From Termitomyces sp. T153 (taxonomy: Eukaryota; Basidiomycota; Agaricomycetes; Agaricales; Lyophyllaceae), in NCBI GenBank assembly GCA_018296165.2, contig JACKQL020000002.1, forward strand, positions 1,116,001 through 1,180,000: 64,000 nt of DNA. Direction: 5' to 3'. Of this stretch, positions 21,631-32,933 are shown piece after piece; position 1 is the stretch's first letter, and every line of letters starts with the position of its first letter. Both the position numbers and the translations under genes were made by a program. The notes beneath the pieces were generated by a model that saw nothing but the letters and a program-made list of their open reading frames with translations, searched no databases and was not told where the DNA came from.

Positions 21631-24531
21631 TGAGGTTTTTGTAGGTTTAGGTTTAGGTTGTCTTCGTTGTCTTCATTCTGCCTCATCTTGACATTTGTCT
21701 TCTGGCCAGTTGTAGTCTTCCTGTAGTCCATCTGTATTTGCTAGCCTGTTATCCATATCTATGAGATTTATGGGAGAAACCTCACCAAAACTTGCCATCA
21801 GCCTTCCTGTGTTGCTAATATATTGCAGCATTGCTATTATCCCTTCTTGTTTGCCAAACAGCATCTTCAGGTCCCTTGTGCTATCTCCCACTGCCTCCCA
21901 CATCATGTGTCTTTTGTCTTCATACTCTTTGCATTCAATTAGATAGTGTTGCACAGTTTCTCTTGCTTCTTTGCATTTGCTGCAGATGCCCAATTCTCTC
22001 TTCTATATTCTGTGTAGATGCCCATTCAGCAGTGTGTGGCCAGTGTGAAGCTGCACTAGTAGGCTGAATTAGTTCCTTGCTGTTCTCCTTGTGGCCCCCT
22101 TGAAACCTGGAAACAAGTGACTGTCCTCATATGTTTCATTGTAACAATCATACTTGGATGATTCCTTCCATGCTTTTCTCCACTGTGCCTTCAGCTTCTT
22201 ATTGTGCATTTGCTTCAGGGCCAATAGACTAGTCAGTAGGCCCCTGCACCTTTTTGCCAGGTATGCCAGGAGCTGGTCAGGAGAGTCAGTGAGTCCTTCT
22301 GCTGCTTCCTTTGCTGCCTTATCCACCATCTCATTTCCTTCTGCCCCTGAGTGGGCCACAATCTAGGCTATCATCAGTTCAATTTCCTTCCACCCCTCCT
22401 CTTTCCTCACTATTGCTCTCATTGTCCTGTGGGCTGCATCAAAGTGGTAGTGGCTTTGCTGTTGCCTGTAGATTACTATTGATTGAATCACTACTTGGTT
22501 GTTGATTTGCATAGTGGACTTTTGCAGCAGGATCATTTTCTTCAGCAGGTGGAGGCACAGATTTAGAGCTACTGCCTTGGCCTCAAATGACATGTTCCTG
22601 GTCAGCAGGCACAGATGGTAACACAGGATTTTTGGTGTGTCATTGTCCTTCATAAGGACTGCTGCTGCTCCTGTGTTGCCTTTGTAGCCTGATCCATCTG
22701 TGTATATTCTAATCTGTGCCTTGTTGTCCCTGTTGAAGGTTAGTGACTCCTCCTTCATCTCTGCTATTTTGGTTTTGAAGGGCATCATGTACATAGGGAG
22801 CTGTCACACTAGTGTAATTGTTTCTGTGTTGTCTGGCCAGATGTCATATACATGTGCCAGATAATGTAGTGGTGAGTGATGATGCATGATGTTGTGCCAG
22901 AGCGGTCTCTGTAGGGGGTGCCTAGCTGGTAGGGCTGCTAGTCTTACCATGTATCTGTGGCATATCTTGTTGAGCAGTAATTCCACTGGTGGAAGGCCAG
23001 CATGCAGTTCAACCACATCTGTCAGGCTTGTATGCATTGCTCCTGTTATCCTGAGTGCTGCCAGCCTCTAAACCAATGCCATCCTCATTGTGAAACTAGC
23101 TGAGCCCTGCTTTCTGTTCATGCCTTGCTTCCAGTGTATAGGAGTATACCATACTTCCACTACATAAGTCAGTTTGGGTACAACTACTGCATTGTACAGC
23201 TGTGCCATAAAATCTGGAGCAAGTCTTGTGGAGGGTCTGGTCAGCCAACAGAACATTAAAGCATATTTTGTAGCTTTTGCAATTGCATATTTTGCATGGT
23301 TATTTCACTGCAGTTCATCATCCACCACTACTCCTAGGAACTTGTGTGTTCTTGCTGGTTTGATGCGTTTCCCTTCAAGGTTCATGGCTGGTCATGAGAG
23401 TTGCCTCATTGTTGCTCCTGGAGCCAGTGCCTCCTCCCACTTCCTGGATATGTGCATGAGCTTGAATTTGCTGGTCTTGAATCTTGAGTTGTGGTTCTCC
23501 AACCACTCATAGGCCCCTCTCCACCTTGTCATCATCCTCCTCAGCTTTCTATTTGTTTCTTTGAAGTTTTCCCTGGATGTCACCAGCATAGTATCATTGA
23601 CAAAGCCTAGAGCTAGTTCTTGCTTGCCCTTTGCTACTTCAAGTAGGTTAGCATTGTAGAATAGATATAATATCATGGAAATTGGGTCCTCCTGTCCTAT
23701 ACTGTTGAGGACATTGATCCATGGTGATGTGTAATCATTGAATCTCATCTTTGTTCATCTGCCTATGAGTAGTCTCCCCACAAACCTGACATAATCCTTG
23801 GAGACTCTTCACTTCCACATGTTGTGCAGCAGATTGGCTTGCACAGCATTTGAAAAAGCCCCCTCAATGTCTAGGAATAGAGCCAATACCACCCTTCCTT
23901 GTCTCCACTTGTGCTTGACTCAATGGGTTAGCAGTTGTAGTGAGTTGGAGGTGGTGTGGCCTGGGTGTCCTCTGAACTGGGTGTTAGGCAACAGGTTGTG
24001 TTTCTCCATTATGTGTGTAAGGTCTTCCACTATGATTGCAGTTAGTACCTTTGCTATTGTGTTAAGTAATGCTATTGGGCAGTAGGCTTTTGGTGTGTCA
24101 TAGGCTGGTTTTGTGAGTTTTCTCAGGATTACTATTATGCTGTCCCTCCAGGGGGGGTAGTATGTTTCCAGTGTGAAGACCACCTAGAAGAGGTAGAGTG
24201 GGTGCTCTATGATGACTGGAAGGGCCTTCTTGAGGACTATGTTGGGTATTCTGTCATTGCTGCAGGCCTTGTATGGGCTGAGGTTTGCTATGTTATGTTG
24301 GATCTGCTCCTTTGTGATTAGTCCACTCATTAGGTGCTGCCTCAGATACTCTTGGATTCTTGGTGTCATCACTTTGGCTGGAGGGGGTGGGAATAGTGTC
24401 ATTGACAGCAGGTTGCACTTCTCATCATTTGTCATTGCCTCCCTTGTGATGCCATTGGCATCCTTGTATCTGAGTGTCAGTATTCTTGTCTGCCCCCCAT
24501 CCCCTGTCAGCTTAGATATATATTTGTTCAC
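21620..24531 (-). mobile_element. LINE (non-LTR retrotransposon): RT, RNase H and C-terminal zinc knuckle
   Basis: Decayed ORF2 of a Tad/I-like LINE. Reading leftward: RT at about 24,180-23,060, including KAYCPIALLNTIAKVL, NTQFRGHPGHTTSNSLQ and the active-site box GFVNDTML, where the first Asp of the usual xxDD is Asn. RNase H follows at 22,710-22,300 (RIYTDGSGYKGNTGAA, SFEAKAVALN, QINNQVVIQS with D changed to N, AHSGAEGNEMVDKAAKEAA). A C-terminal CCHC-type knuckle (CSKCKEARETVQHYLIEC) lies near 21,985. The 3' end has CCTAAA/CCTCAAAAA-type repeats (21,620-21,660). The 5' half is at 31,822-34,560, separated by an inserted LTR element. Confidence 0.9.
21626..21660 (-). repeat. Short tandem tail at the LINE 3' end
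   Basis: On the minus strand the sequence after the ORF2 stop runs AACCTAAACCTAAACCTAC and then CCTCAAAAA units. Simple-repeat tails are a usual LINE 3' end. The CCTAAA unit resembles but does not equal the common fungal telomere repeat CCCTAA. Confidence 0.6.
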
Positions 24532-25376
24532 TGATGTGCTCCTATGCCACCTAATGCCATGCAGAACACCTGAAAAGGGACCTAGCACTAATCACTACAT
24601 AGGGTAGCTAGCAGTAGGAGGTTAATAGTATAGGGGCAAGTCAGTAACTATCCCAGAAAACAAGAGTGATAGTTGGGTTGTAAGGTGAAGTTGAAAGGAT
24701 TGGTAAACAAGTTGCTAGCCACAGTCACTAATGTTGCTAAGTAGAAATAATGCAAAAGGGCACCTACAGTTGGTACCACACTAAGTTGAGGTTGAAGTTG
24801 ACAAGACTTGTTGTGAAGTCAAAGTCAATGGTAAGAAAGGAATAGAGTGATGAGAGATGCAAAGTGAAATCCCCAGCTGGTAAGCTTAGACCATACAGCT
24901 CAAGGGAGGATCTATCCAAGTTGATTCTCTGTCCCTAGTGTCTATGTACAGGCAGTATTTATACAGTTCCAAAGTATAGTATGGGAAAGTAAGCAAATAG
25001 TCACCACTAGCAATGGCATCTGTCAACATGTTTATGGTCTGTACAAGGCATCAGTCTGTAACTAAGTAAAAAAAACCATAAGCAAAGTTTCTGATGTGTA
25101 GATGCATTCAAGTATGTTGGTCAACTCAACAAAGAGAATGATAGCAAAAAGGTACGTGTCTGGCAATATATCCATATATAGGGAGACAATGTTGTTTTGT
25201 CACCAGAGTTGCTAGGATTGCTAAAGTCACTAGGAAGGGTCTAGGCCTTGCTGATCTAAGCCCAAGTTCCAGGCTCCATGTGCTGAGTGTTGTGACTTGT
25301 GCCAAATTTAAAATAGTCAGCTGCTGCTAAGTCTGAAATACCAAAAATAGTGCTCAGCAACAACTGGGACTCATCA
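24532..25376 (-). repeat. Left (3') LTR of the family D element
   Basis: 845 bp, TGATGTGCTCC...GGACTCATCA. It aligns end to end with the right LTR except for that copy's nested insertion, with scattered transitions. Confidence 0.9.
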
Positions 25377-25546
25377 TCCTCCCCTATACTGAAATCTTGA
25401 CTGCCCTCAGTCAACCCCAAGTCACATGTTTGATTGCCTGGTCCATGCACCAAAAAGATTTGAATAAAAGTGGCTGGCAGTTTTGCTTGAACTTCATCAC
25501 CCCACTTTCCTCCCATTTAATCTTCTTCTATCTTGAACTTATCGCT

Positions 25547-26842
25547 ATGGCCAACCTTGCCTCTCAACTTGAGAAAATCACTATGGTCCATGCCTTACTT
25601 GATTGAGTCAACCATTTGCTCTCCGTGGCCCATGCATCTTTGGTGAAGGATCCTTGCTTAGTGGTCACTACTATTTTCCAGACATGGCTTCAGTGGTTTA
25701 AGACTGTAGGGAGTGGGGTTGAGTGGCCAGAGCTGGCAAACATTGAGAAAGAGTGTTGCCAGCTCTATGAGCAGTATAAGGGTGAAAAATGGGTTTGCCT
25801 GTATGATGTGCACTTTGTAAGTTCCTTTCTTTTCTTCTTTTTCTTTTAGCAACAGTTCTAACAAAATTGCTAGGCTCCAGTCAATCCCTTCTTGGAGTTT
25901 TTGCTGGATGATTTAATGGCAGGAATGATGGTAAGTGCCCTAGCAGTTGCTAGTGCTAACAACACTGCTAAGGTACATTAGCTTTTTGAAGATTTGTTGC
26001 CCAAGGACCAGTTCTTCTTCCAGCACCTGGTAGATGCATTAGTGGTGGTGAGGGGGAAGGAATGGAGCAAGGGCTGTGGTGGGAAGGAGAAGGCAGATTG
26101 TGGGGACATTCAAAAGGATCCCTCTACTCCTAAGGCTGCAACTGGTGGTGTTGCTAGGGGTTTGGTGACATTGCCAAGATTGGCAACAACCCTGAGGAGC
26201 AAAGAGAAGGGAAAGGCTCAAGAAGAGGATGACAAAGATATTGAAGTAAGTCCTTTTAATTTTGCTAACTCTTAGTAATGATTGCTAAGTTTTCTTTGCA
26301 GGAACAACTTGAAGACACTTTTTCCAACAAGTGATTGGTGACACTTCTTCACTGGCAAAAGGCCTCGACCATGGCAGATACTGGGTTGGGGGCTGGGGTG
26401 GTGTTGAAGAAGGCTAAAGAGAAGGTGACTGTGTTGTTTTTCTTAGTGCAATAACTGCTGGGCCAACAATAACCCAGGGGGCTGCTGGTATCCAATGGGG
26501 GCCCAGCCCTGCTATTGTTGCAACAGCATGAGGAAGAGCTGTTTGCACAGTGGACGGTCATTGAGGAGCACTGGTAGCAAGTTCACCAAGAAGATTGCAG
26601 TGAAGGCAGTGTCAGTAAGAAATGCAAGGGCTTTTGTGGAGTGACAGAGGGAGTTGAAGAGAAGAAAGGAGCCTGTTGAGGTCAAGCTCTCTAGCTTGCA
26701 CCTGCCAACATTGCAGGGGGAGGCAGCTGTTGGAGGTAGTGGGGTCATTAAGGGAAAGAGTAGGGAGCTGGTTGAGAGCAACAAGGGCGATGGCGATGAT
26801 GGCAGCAACAATGACAGTGACAACAACATGCCTCTGGCATAA
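25547..26842 (+). pseudogene. Antisense gene inside the family D element: Cys-cluster protein with introns
   Basis: Lies between the element's protease and 3' LTR and reads opposite to gag. Proposed exons: 25,547-25,816, 25,850-25,930, 25,973-26,245, 26,302-26,424 and 26,447-26,842. The introns begin GTAAGT (three times) and end TTTTAG, GCTAAG and TTGCAG; the fourth gap is only 22 bp (GTGACT...CTTAG) and may be a shrunken intron. About 380 codons. The N-terminal half has a Trp-rich segment (TWLQWFKTV, ECCQLYEQYKGEKWV). The C-terminal half has a cysteine cluster CNNCWANNNPGGC plus CYCCNSMRKSC, then an acidic Asp/Asn tail. Several codons are now stops, mostly explained by C-to-T changes. The function is unknown; a zinc-binding nucleic-acid protein is only a guess. 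Confidence 0.6.
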
Positions 26843-26897
26843 AAACAACCTGCAAGTCCCATTTTGGTTGCTAGCACTAAGCAACCACAGATGGTCA

Positions 26898-28090
26898 CTA
26901 GCAAGGAGGGTGAGGGAGATGTGGAGATGAGGGTGTGGGGAATGGAATGTTAATGTAGGTGGGGGCAGTGTTTGTATCATTTGTATCAAGGAGTAAAGTC
27001 TGTCCAAGAATCAAGGGATTAGATGTATCAGTAGAAACAAGGTAGGAACAGGGTGGAAGGGACAAATCAGCAAGGTCACTAGCAGTAGCATAAAGGTATG
27101 CTAGAGTGGGGTTGGTTGATGTGTCAGAGTTAGTGAGTAAAATGTCTTGGTCCAAATCACAAGAAGCTATATAAATTGCTAGACCAGTTGAATGGTCATA
27201 GCTGATGACAATTACTATGTCACTATCTTCTTTGTCAATGCCTTCAGTGATGAAAGCAACAGGGCACTTCAGTTTTGAAGTGAACATTTTGTTAGTTGGT
27301 TCTTTTGGATTTGCCATGTGGAAAGGTAGGGATAGTGTGCCATTGGCCAGTGTTGGGATCCGTGATTGTTATTGTAGTCTTGACATCACTAAGCATGTTG
27401 ACCATACTTCAGGTTAAAACATTGAAAGGGCATCTGAGGAGAATGTCATAGGTGGGGGAATGTAAAACATGAATCTGGAGATAGACTATTATGTTGCTCA
27501 TAGTGCATGGTATGTTCTAAGCAAGTCCTAGCAATCAATCCATGGTACCATTAGTGCTCTGCATATTCAAAACAATGTTGGGGTTGTAAGACAGCCCTAG
27601 ATTGCTAGCAATTTCTGCAGACATTGAGATTATCTGAAAACCACTATCATGGATGCATTCCACTTTCTCTTTGTTGTTGATCAGCATCATGATGGAACAA
27701 AGTGACTAAGAATCCTTAGCAACAGTGAGCACCACAGGCTCTTCTCCATGGGGTAGTGAATCAATATAGGCTTCAATGGGGTCAACAGATGCAAGAGGTG
27801 CCTTGTCCAAGGTAAGTTCCTTAGCAGTATTGGTGTTGGATCCAAATGAAAACTGGGGTTCTTCAATAGCAAAAGTCAGCAAAATATCTTTGAAAATGTC
27901 ACTGGGGTCCTGTACCATGTGAGCACTAGTGCCTACTAGTTGTTTGGGCATAACTGCTGTTCTAAATTGATTTCTGATGTCCTGGGATACTGAGCAAAGT
28001 TCACCAACCAATACTATAAGCTTTGTGCTTAAACCCCGTTCAAAGACTGATTTGGACTGCTTGATGTTGTAAATGGGTGGCATAGTTCAA
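26898..28090 (-). pseudogene. Family D aspartic protease region
   Basis: Minus strand. A region starting MPPIYNIKQSKSVFERGL (28,083) leads to a protease domain at about 27,660-27,410 in which CIHDSGFQIISMSAEIA carries the DSG catalytic motif and the final strand reads SPTYDILLRCPFNVLT (DILLG-type signature with R for G). A Cys-poor C-terminal extension is open at 27,317-26,898. Nothing resembling RT follows before the antisense gene. This protease type is common in basidiomycete gag-pol elements. Confidence 0.75.
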
Positions 28091-28489
28091 TATGTGCCAT
28101 TGTTAGGCTTGTCAGGGGCAGCAAAATTCCTATTAGTGGGTGGGACATAGTGACCAGGGATGCCAGAAAATGGGTGGATAGGAGGTTGAGTGATGGGTTC
28201 CTTAGTGATGGGCAGCTGTTTGTTTGTAACATTTCATTTACGTGCTTTGCCTTTGTCTGCAGGCTTAGTAGCAGGAGCTGGAGTAGAATTGGAAAGGGAT
28301 GAAGTCATCAGGGTGTTGCTAGTCAAGGGTGCTGCCTTGGAGGTATTGTTTGCTGGTCAATATGCTGCACAGGGAACTTGTATACTATCAAACCTTTTGC
28401 TATGTCACTTGAGTGCAAAGAGTTCATGTTCCAAAGCCTTGATTTGTTCTTCCTTGCTTAGCACTTGGCCTGTAGCAACATCCTGTTGC

Positions 28490-29939
28490 ATTACCTTATA
28501 GATCAGAGACTGCTACATAGCTGCCTGCTCTGGGTCTGGGTTAGCATTGGAAGAGAGTCTGCCAATAATGATTTGTTCTGGATTAAGTCTGTGCCATTCT
28601 TTGATGCATTCAACATATAACCACTTGCCAAAATAATTGGGGATCATAGCGCCAGATGGTAAAATAATCTTGCCTTCAGTGTTACAATGGATCTTACCCT
28701 GTTGAATCATTTGCTCCAGTTTCATACAAGTGCCATGGACCATAGTGTGACCTGTTTCACCACAAAAGTGGCAAGTGCTATTGGTGAACTGTTGATGAGG
28801 TTGAGCATTACTGTTGGTCAAAAGAGCTTCCAGCTGTTCCAGGGTGCTGATGATTGCTGTGGTTGTTGCTAATTCCAGAGCTTCCCATTTAGGTGTAGGT
28901 GACAGAGGAACTGGTGTGCTAGCAATTGCCAATGAAGAAATGCCACTGGTGGCATTGCTGGTCTTGGTCATTGAGGTGTCTGTTCCCTTCAAAACCCACT
29001 TAGCACCTTTGAAGACTTGGTCAACATCATAAGAGTCCTCAGGATGATGGTCAGGAAGGGTGATTTCGAGGTGGTGAATAATCTTAGACCATAGCAACAT
29101 AGGGATACTTTGTTGGAACAAGTGACATTCCTTGTTACAATAGTGTTTGCCATTAGCAAGTAACTATCTGATGATATGTTGGAAATCCCTGTAGTAGTCC
29201 CAGAACCTTCCTCAAGTCACTAAGCCACTGTTGAAAGTCTGGTTGACAAGTCATTCCAAGTTGCCAAGGTTATAACAAGCACTAGTGTTAGCACCAGGGT
29301 ACAACCTGAGTACTGCCACCTTCCATTCCTGGTAAGTGTAAGGTTGGGGAGTGGTGTTGCCAATAACAATGTTGTCACCAAATTCAGGTAAGCCAAGCCA
29401 AGTTTCTGCCATGTCATAAGAGACATATTGAGATGCATACTCCTTCTTCTGAATATTGTCAGTGATATTCCAGTTCTTTAAAATATTGGGGAAGTTCCCT
29501 GGGGTGATTCTCATCCTATTTAGGTGCAGTTGTGTCATTGCACAGTGGCATTCTAGCATGCTGAATGGCAGGGTCATTGTTCATATCAGCAACTATCAAG
29601 ATTGGCAAAGGAGGGGGGTTTATAGGCAACAAGGGAATAGATTGGGTGACTGGGAAGAAGATAGAGTTGGTAGGAGTCAAAGGAGAGAGGGGTGCATCAA
29701 GAAAACTTTCAATAAAGGCACCTGGAAAGTTGGCAAGGATTTTGCTAATATCATGAAGGTCTCTAGCAGTTTTGAGTTCATCGGCAAGAGGTCTAGGTTG
29801 GGTTGCTGGCAAAGAGTGTTGAGGGGTCAAAGAGGAAGATGGGGGTGATTCAATAAGGTTTTCCAAGCAACATTTCACTTGAGCTCTAGTTTCTGGTGAA
29901 ATGGTTAACTTTAAGTATTCCTTGTAGTGGGCTCCAAAA
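28490..29939 (-). pseudogene. Family D gag with C2HC-like zinc knuckle
   Basis: Minus strand. The N-terminal part starts around 29,930. A 202-codon open stretch (29,121-28,513) contains the knuckle CHFCGETGHTMVHGTC followed by GKIHCNTEGKIILPSGAMIP and a conserved-looking EWHRLNPEQI tail. The C-x2-C-x4-H pattern and the following 'LPSGA' block are typical of a group of Agaricomycete retrotransposon Gag proteins. It is interrupted by several stops. Confidence 0.8.
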
Positions 29940-31821
29940 TGATGTGCTCCTATGCTGCCTAATATCATGCAGGACACCTAAAAAGGGACCTAGCACTAAT
30001 CACTAGATAGGGTAGCTGGCAGTAGGAGGTTAATAGTATAGGGGCAAGTCAGTAACCGTCCCAGAAAATGAGAGCAATAGTTGGGTTGTAAGGTGAAGTT
30101 GAAAGGATTGGTAAACAGGTTGCTAGCTACAGTTGCTAACATTGCTAAGTCAAAATAATGCAAAAGGGCACCCACAGTTGGTACCAAACTAAGTTGAGGT
30201 TGAAGTTGACAAGACTTGTTGTGAAGTCAAAGTCAACAGCGAGGAAGGAATAGAGTGATGAGAGATGCAAAGTGAAATCCCCAGCTGGTAAGCTTAGACC
30301 ATACAGCTCAAGGGAGGATCGATCCAAGTTGATTCTCTGTCCCTAGTGTCTATGTACAGGCAGTATTTATACAGTTCCAAAGTATAGTATGGGAAAGTAA
30401 GCAAATAGTCACCACTAGCAATGGTGTAGTACTGGGTTAGAGTAATACTGATAGTTCTGGGGCTTTCTTGAAGACTTAGGCAGTCTACTCCAATTTAACA
30501 CTGATGTCTTGATGAATGCTTGAAGTTGAAGGGGTTTACTTCCAAAATATTTCTATTCTGAATGCAGAGGGGTCTCAACAAACTCCAGCCTAAGTGATTC
30601 ACTCCCTGGGAACCACCGAGCCTTTGCCTATTAATTGCCTGTCCATTTGCTACTCTACTTGGGCTATTTATACCTCTTTCTACAGTGCACAGACCACCCC
30701 CTACATGTGACTTTTGGTTCCATACTTTCCAGCCCCTTATTCATAACTGTTATTCTAATTCCCCCTTTTGGCATGCCTGTTTCAGTGCCACAGGCCAGTT
30801 CCTGGTTCCATCATTCCTCCTTTGCATTCTTAGCTTCCATTTGCCCCATTTATCTCTCCCTCCTTTGTATTTCTCCCATTCATATTCTTCCCCATTCAGG
30901 TTCTTTCCCATTCAGATTCTTCCATTCATCTGTTCCCTCCCATTCATTCCATTCATCTTCCTTTGTTCATTTCATATTCTTCCCCATTCAGGTTCTTTCC
31001 CATTCAGGTTCTTCCATTCATCTGTTCCCTCCCATTCATTCCATTCATCTTCCTTTGTTCATTTCATATTCTTCCCCATTCAGGTTCTTTCTCATTCATT
31101 CATTCATCTTCCTTTCCCTTCCCTTCATTCCATTCATTCCCCCTTTACCTCCTTTCAGTCAACATTCCAATCTGGTTATTCTTAGATCAGATCTAGATCT
31201 TGCCAGAATTGATGCCACTCAGGTGCTTTTGCCAGTCCCATGCTTCCCCTCCCATTACAGTGATTGGACTATTATTGAGTGTATAGTCTAGTATAGTCCT
31301 TGTCCTATCCTGTTCTGTCTTTCTTCTGGTGTATTTAAAGGGATAATGTTGCTGGGACTTGTTTTACCAGGAGGCTTACAGTTTTCAGCCTTAATAAATG
31401 TTTGTTTTGACTTCTGGTGTTTATTATGTTCCCAATGGTGTGACAACGTTGTATCAATGGCATCTGTCAACATGTTTATGGTCTGTACAAGGCATCAGTC
31501 TGTAACTAAGTAAAAAAAACCATAAGCAAAGTTTCTGATGTGTAGATGCCATTCAAGTATGTTGGTCAGCTCAACAAAGAGAATGATAGCAAAAAGGTAC
31601 GTGTCTGGCAATATATCCATATATAGGGAGACAATGTTGTTTTGTAACCAGAGTTGCTAGGATTGCTAAAGTCACTAGAAAGGGTCTAGGCCTTGCTAAT
31701 CTAAGCCCAAGTTCCAGGCTCCATATGCTGAGTGTTGTGACTTGTGCCAAATTCAAAATAGTCAGCTGCCACTAAGTCTGAAATGCCAAAAATGGTGCTC
31801 AGCAACAACTGGGACTTATCA
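29940..31821 (-). repeat. Right (5') LTR of family D, split by a solo LTR
   Basis: The LTR consists of 29,940-30,424 and 31,461-31,821. Together these match the left LTR in length (846 versus 845 bp) and sequence. The intervening 30,425-31,456 plus a duplicated ATGG is a later insertion, shown by the uninterrupted 'agcaatggcatctgtc' in the left LTR. Confidence 0.93.
30425..31456 (+). mobile_element. Solo LTR, family E, copy 1
   Basis: 1,032 bp from TGTAGTACTGGG to ...GTTGTATCA with TG...CA ends and a 4-bp duplicate ATGG on each side (the match extends to CAATGG if the final CA is counted as target). It has promoter-like features (gggctatttatacc) and a polyadenylation-like AATAAA near its end (ttaataaatg). 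A C/T-rich tract of CATTC/CATTT units (30,885-31,140) distinguishes it from copy 2 at 47,544. No internal coding region is attached, hence a solo LTR. Confidence 0.85.
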
Positions 31822-32815
31822 TTGCTATCCATAGATTGTGTTCTGTCACTTTGCTCAAGAAAGCCTCCCAGTGTTTTGTTTGAGCCTTCTGCATCTCATC
31901 TGCATACCTCTACTATTTGGCCTTGAGTTCCTCTTCTATCAAAAAGTCATCTATTGCCCTGTGTCTATGCACAATTTCACTTAGCTTGTTCATCTTCTTT
32001 CTCAACTCATTGAGCTCATTTGACCATCACATCTTTGTGTGTTTTAAAGGTCTTGTGAGGGGGACTTTTGACTCTATTGTGTCCTGTAGAGCCTTGGTGA
32101 GCCAACTTGTCAGGTCCAGGAACTCAGCTTCCATTCACAGAGGTTGCACCTTCAGGAAAGCTTCATCTCCTATCCTTATCTTGAGCTCCTCTGTAAAGTC
32201 ATTCTAGTCCATTGCTTGGAAGTTCCTCATTAGCTCCAGTTTTCTCTTCCATGTAGGCAGGTCAATTATTGTGAGGATGGGGATGTGGTCCATACACAGG
32301 CTCTGGTTCCTGGGTGAAGCCTTGCATCTGATGACCAGGTCCTCCAAAGTACTGCTGTCAAATATATTGTCTGATCTGATCCAGTCCCCAGTTCTTCTGG
32401 CCCTCAGAGTGTTGACTCCCCATGGGAGCAGCATGGCCATATCATAGTCAACAGTCAGTGCTATAATTACCTGTGCTGCTTTGTCTGCTGCTAATGTGAA
32501 TAGGTGCCTGTTTCTTTTATGGTCCCATAGGGGATGGTGTCTGTTGAAATCCCTGGCCCATATTATGTGGTCATCCTTGCCCCTGGTGAGATTGTCCTAA
32601 TTGCAAGTTAAATGTAATGTGGGGTATATTACTCACCAAGCTGAGCTTGCTCTGGTATTATTTGATTTGTTGAAGTAAGGTTTTTGGATGAGGATTATGT
32701 CCCATTCCTTGTGCAGTACATTCAAATTCAAGAAGTTGAGCTGTGCCATCCTTGATTTTGCCAGATTCTGTTGCCATATTCTTAATTGTTTGTACATTGG
32801 ATTGTGGGTTCTCAT
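31822..32815 (-). pseudogene. LINE ORF2 N-terminus: AP-type endonuclease
   Basis: Minus strand, upstream half of the LINE ORF2. It starts MRTHNPMYKQLRIWQQNLAKS (32,815), then WDIILIQKPYFN, the start of an apurinic endonuclease fold. HIIWARDFNRHHPLWD (about 32,570) is the GDFNxHHPLW block with R for G. The C-terminal end leads into KHWEAFLSKVTEHNLWIA at about 31,830, which joins VNKYISK at 24,530 once the inserted LTR element is removed. An internal deletion near 32,610 removes part of the fold. Confidence 0.8.
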
Positions 32816-32933
32816 TTCAGATGGAGGGGAAGGGTTGGGGAGCCACTGGCAGGGAGGGGGGGGGTGCTATAACTGCATCACTCTTGATCATTACTGAGGG
32901 TGAGCTCCCTCCTCTGGGGGGTCTCAGGCCACC

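Larger units (their letters stand above)
24532..31821 (-). mobile_element. gag/protease-only LTR retrotransposon (family D) inserted in the LINE
   Basis: Two direct repeats of 845-846 bp bound it: 24,532-25,376, and 29,940-31,821 after subtracting a nested 1,032-bp solo LTR plus its 4-bp duplicate. Both start TGATGTGCTCC and end ATCA (TGATG/CATCA inverted ends). The interior (25,377-29,939) has gag and an aspartic protease on the minus strand but no reverse transcriptase, RNase H or integrase, so it would need enzymes from another element. A TGGAGCCCAC stretch lies 3 nt inside the right LTR on the minus strand, where a tRNA primer site is expected. Between protease and left LTR sits an antisense gene. 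No clear TSD was found. Confidence 0.85.

Noticed and set aside
30635..31291. Long Phe/Ser/His-rich open frames (also 47,754-48,481)
   Set aside because: They lie wholly inside family E solo LTRs and result from the CATTC/CATTT low-complexity tract. Length differs between copies with the tract, not with coding constraint.
24520..31830. A 5-bp TSD for the family D element
   Set aside because: The flanking bases (GTTCAC before, TTGCTA after) do not match even allowing CpG changes, so none is claimed.
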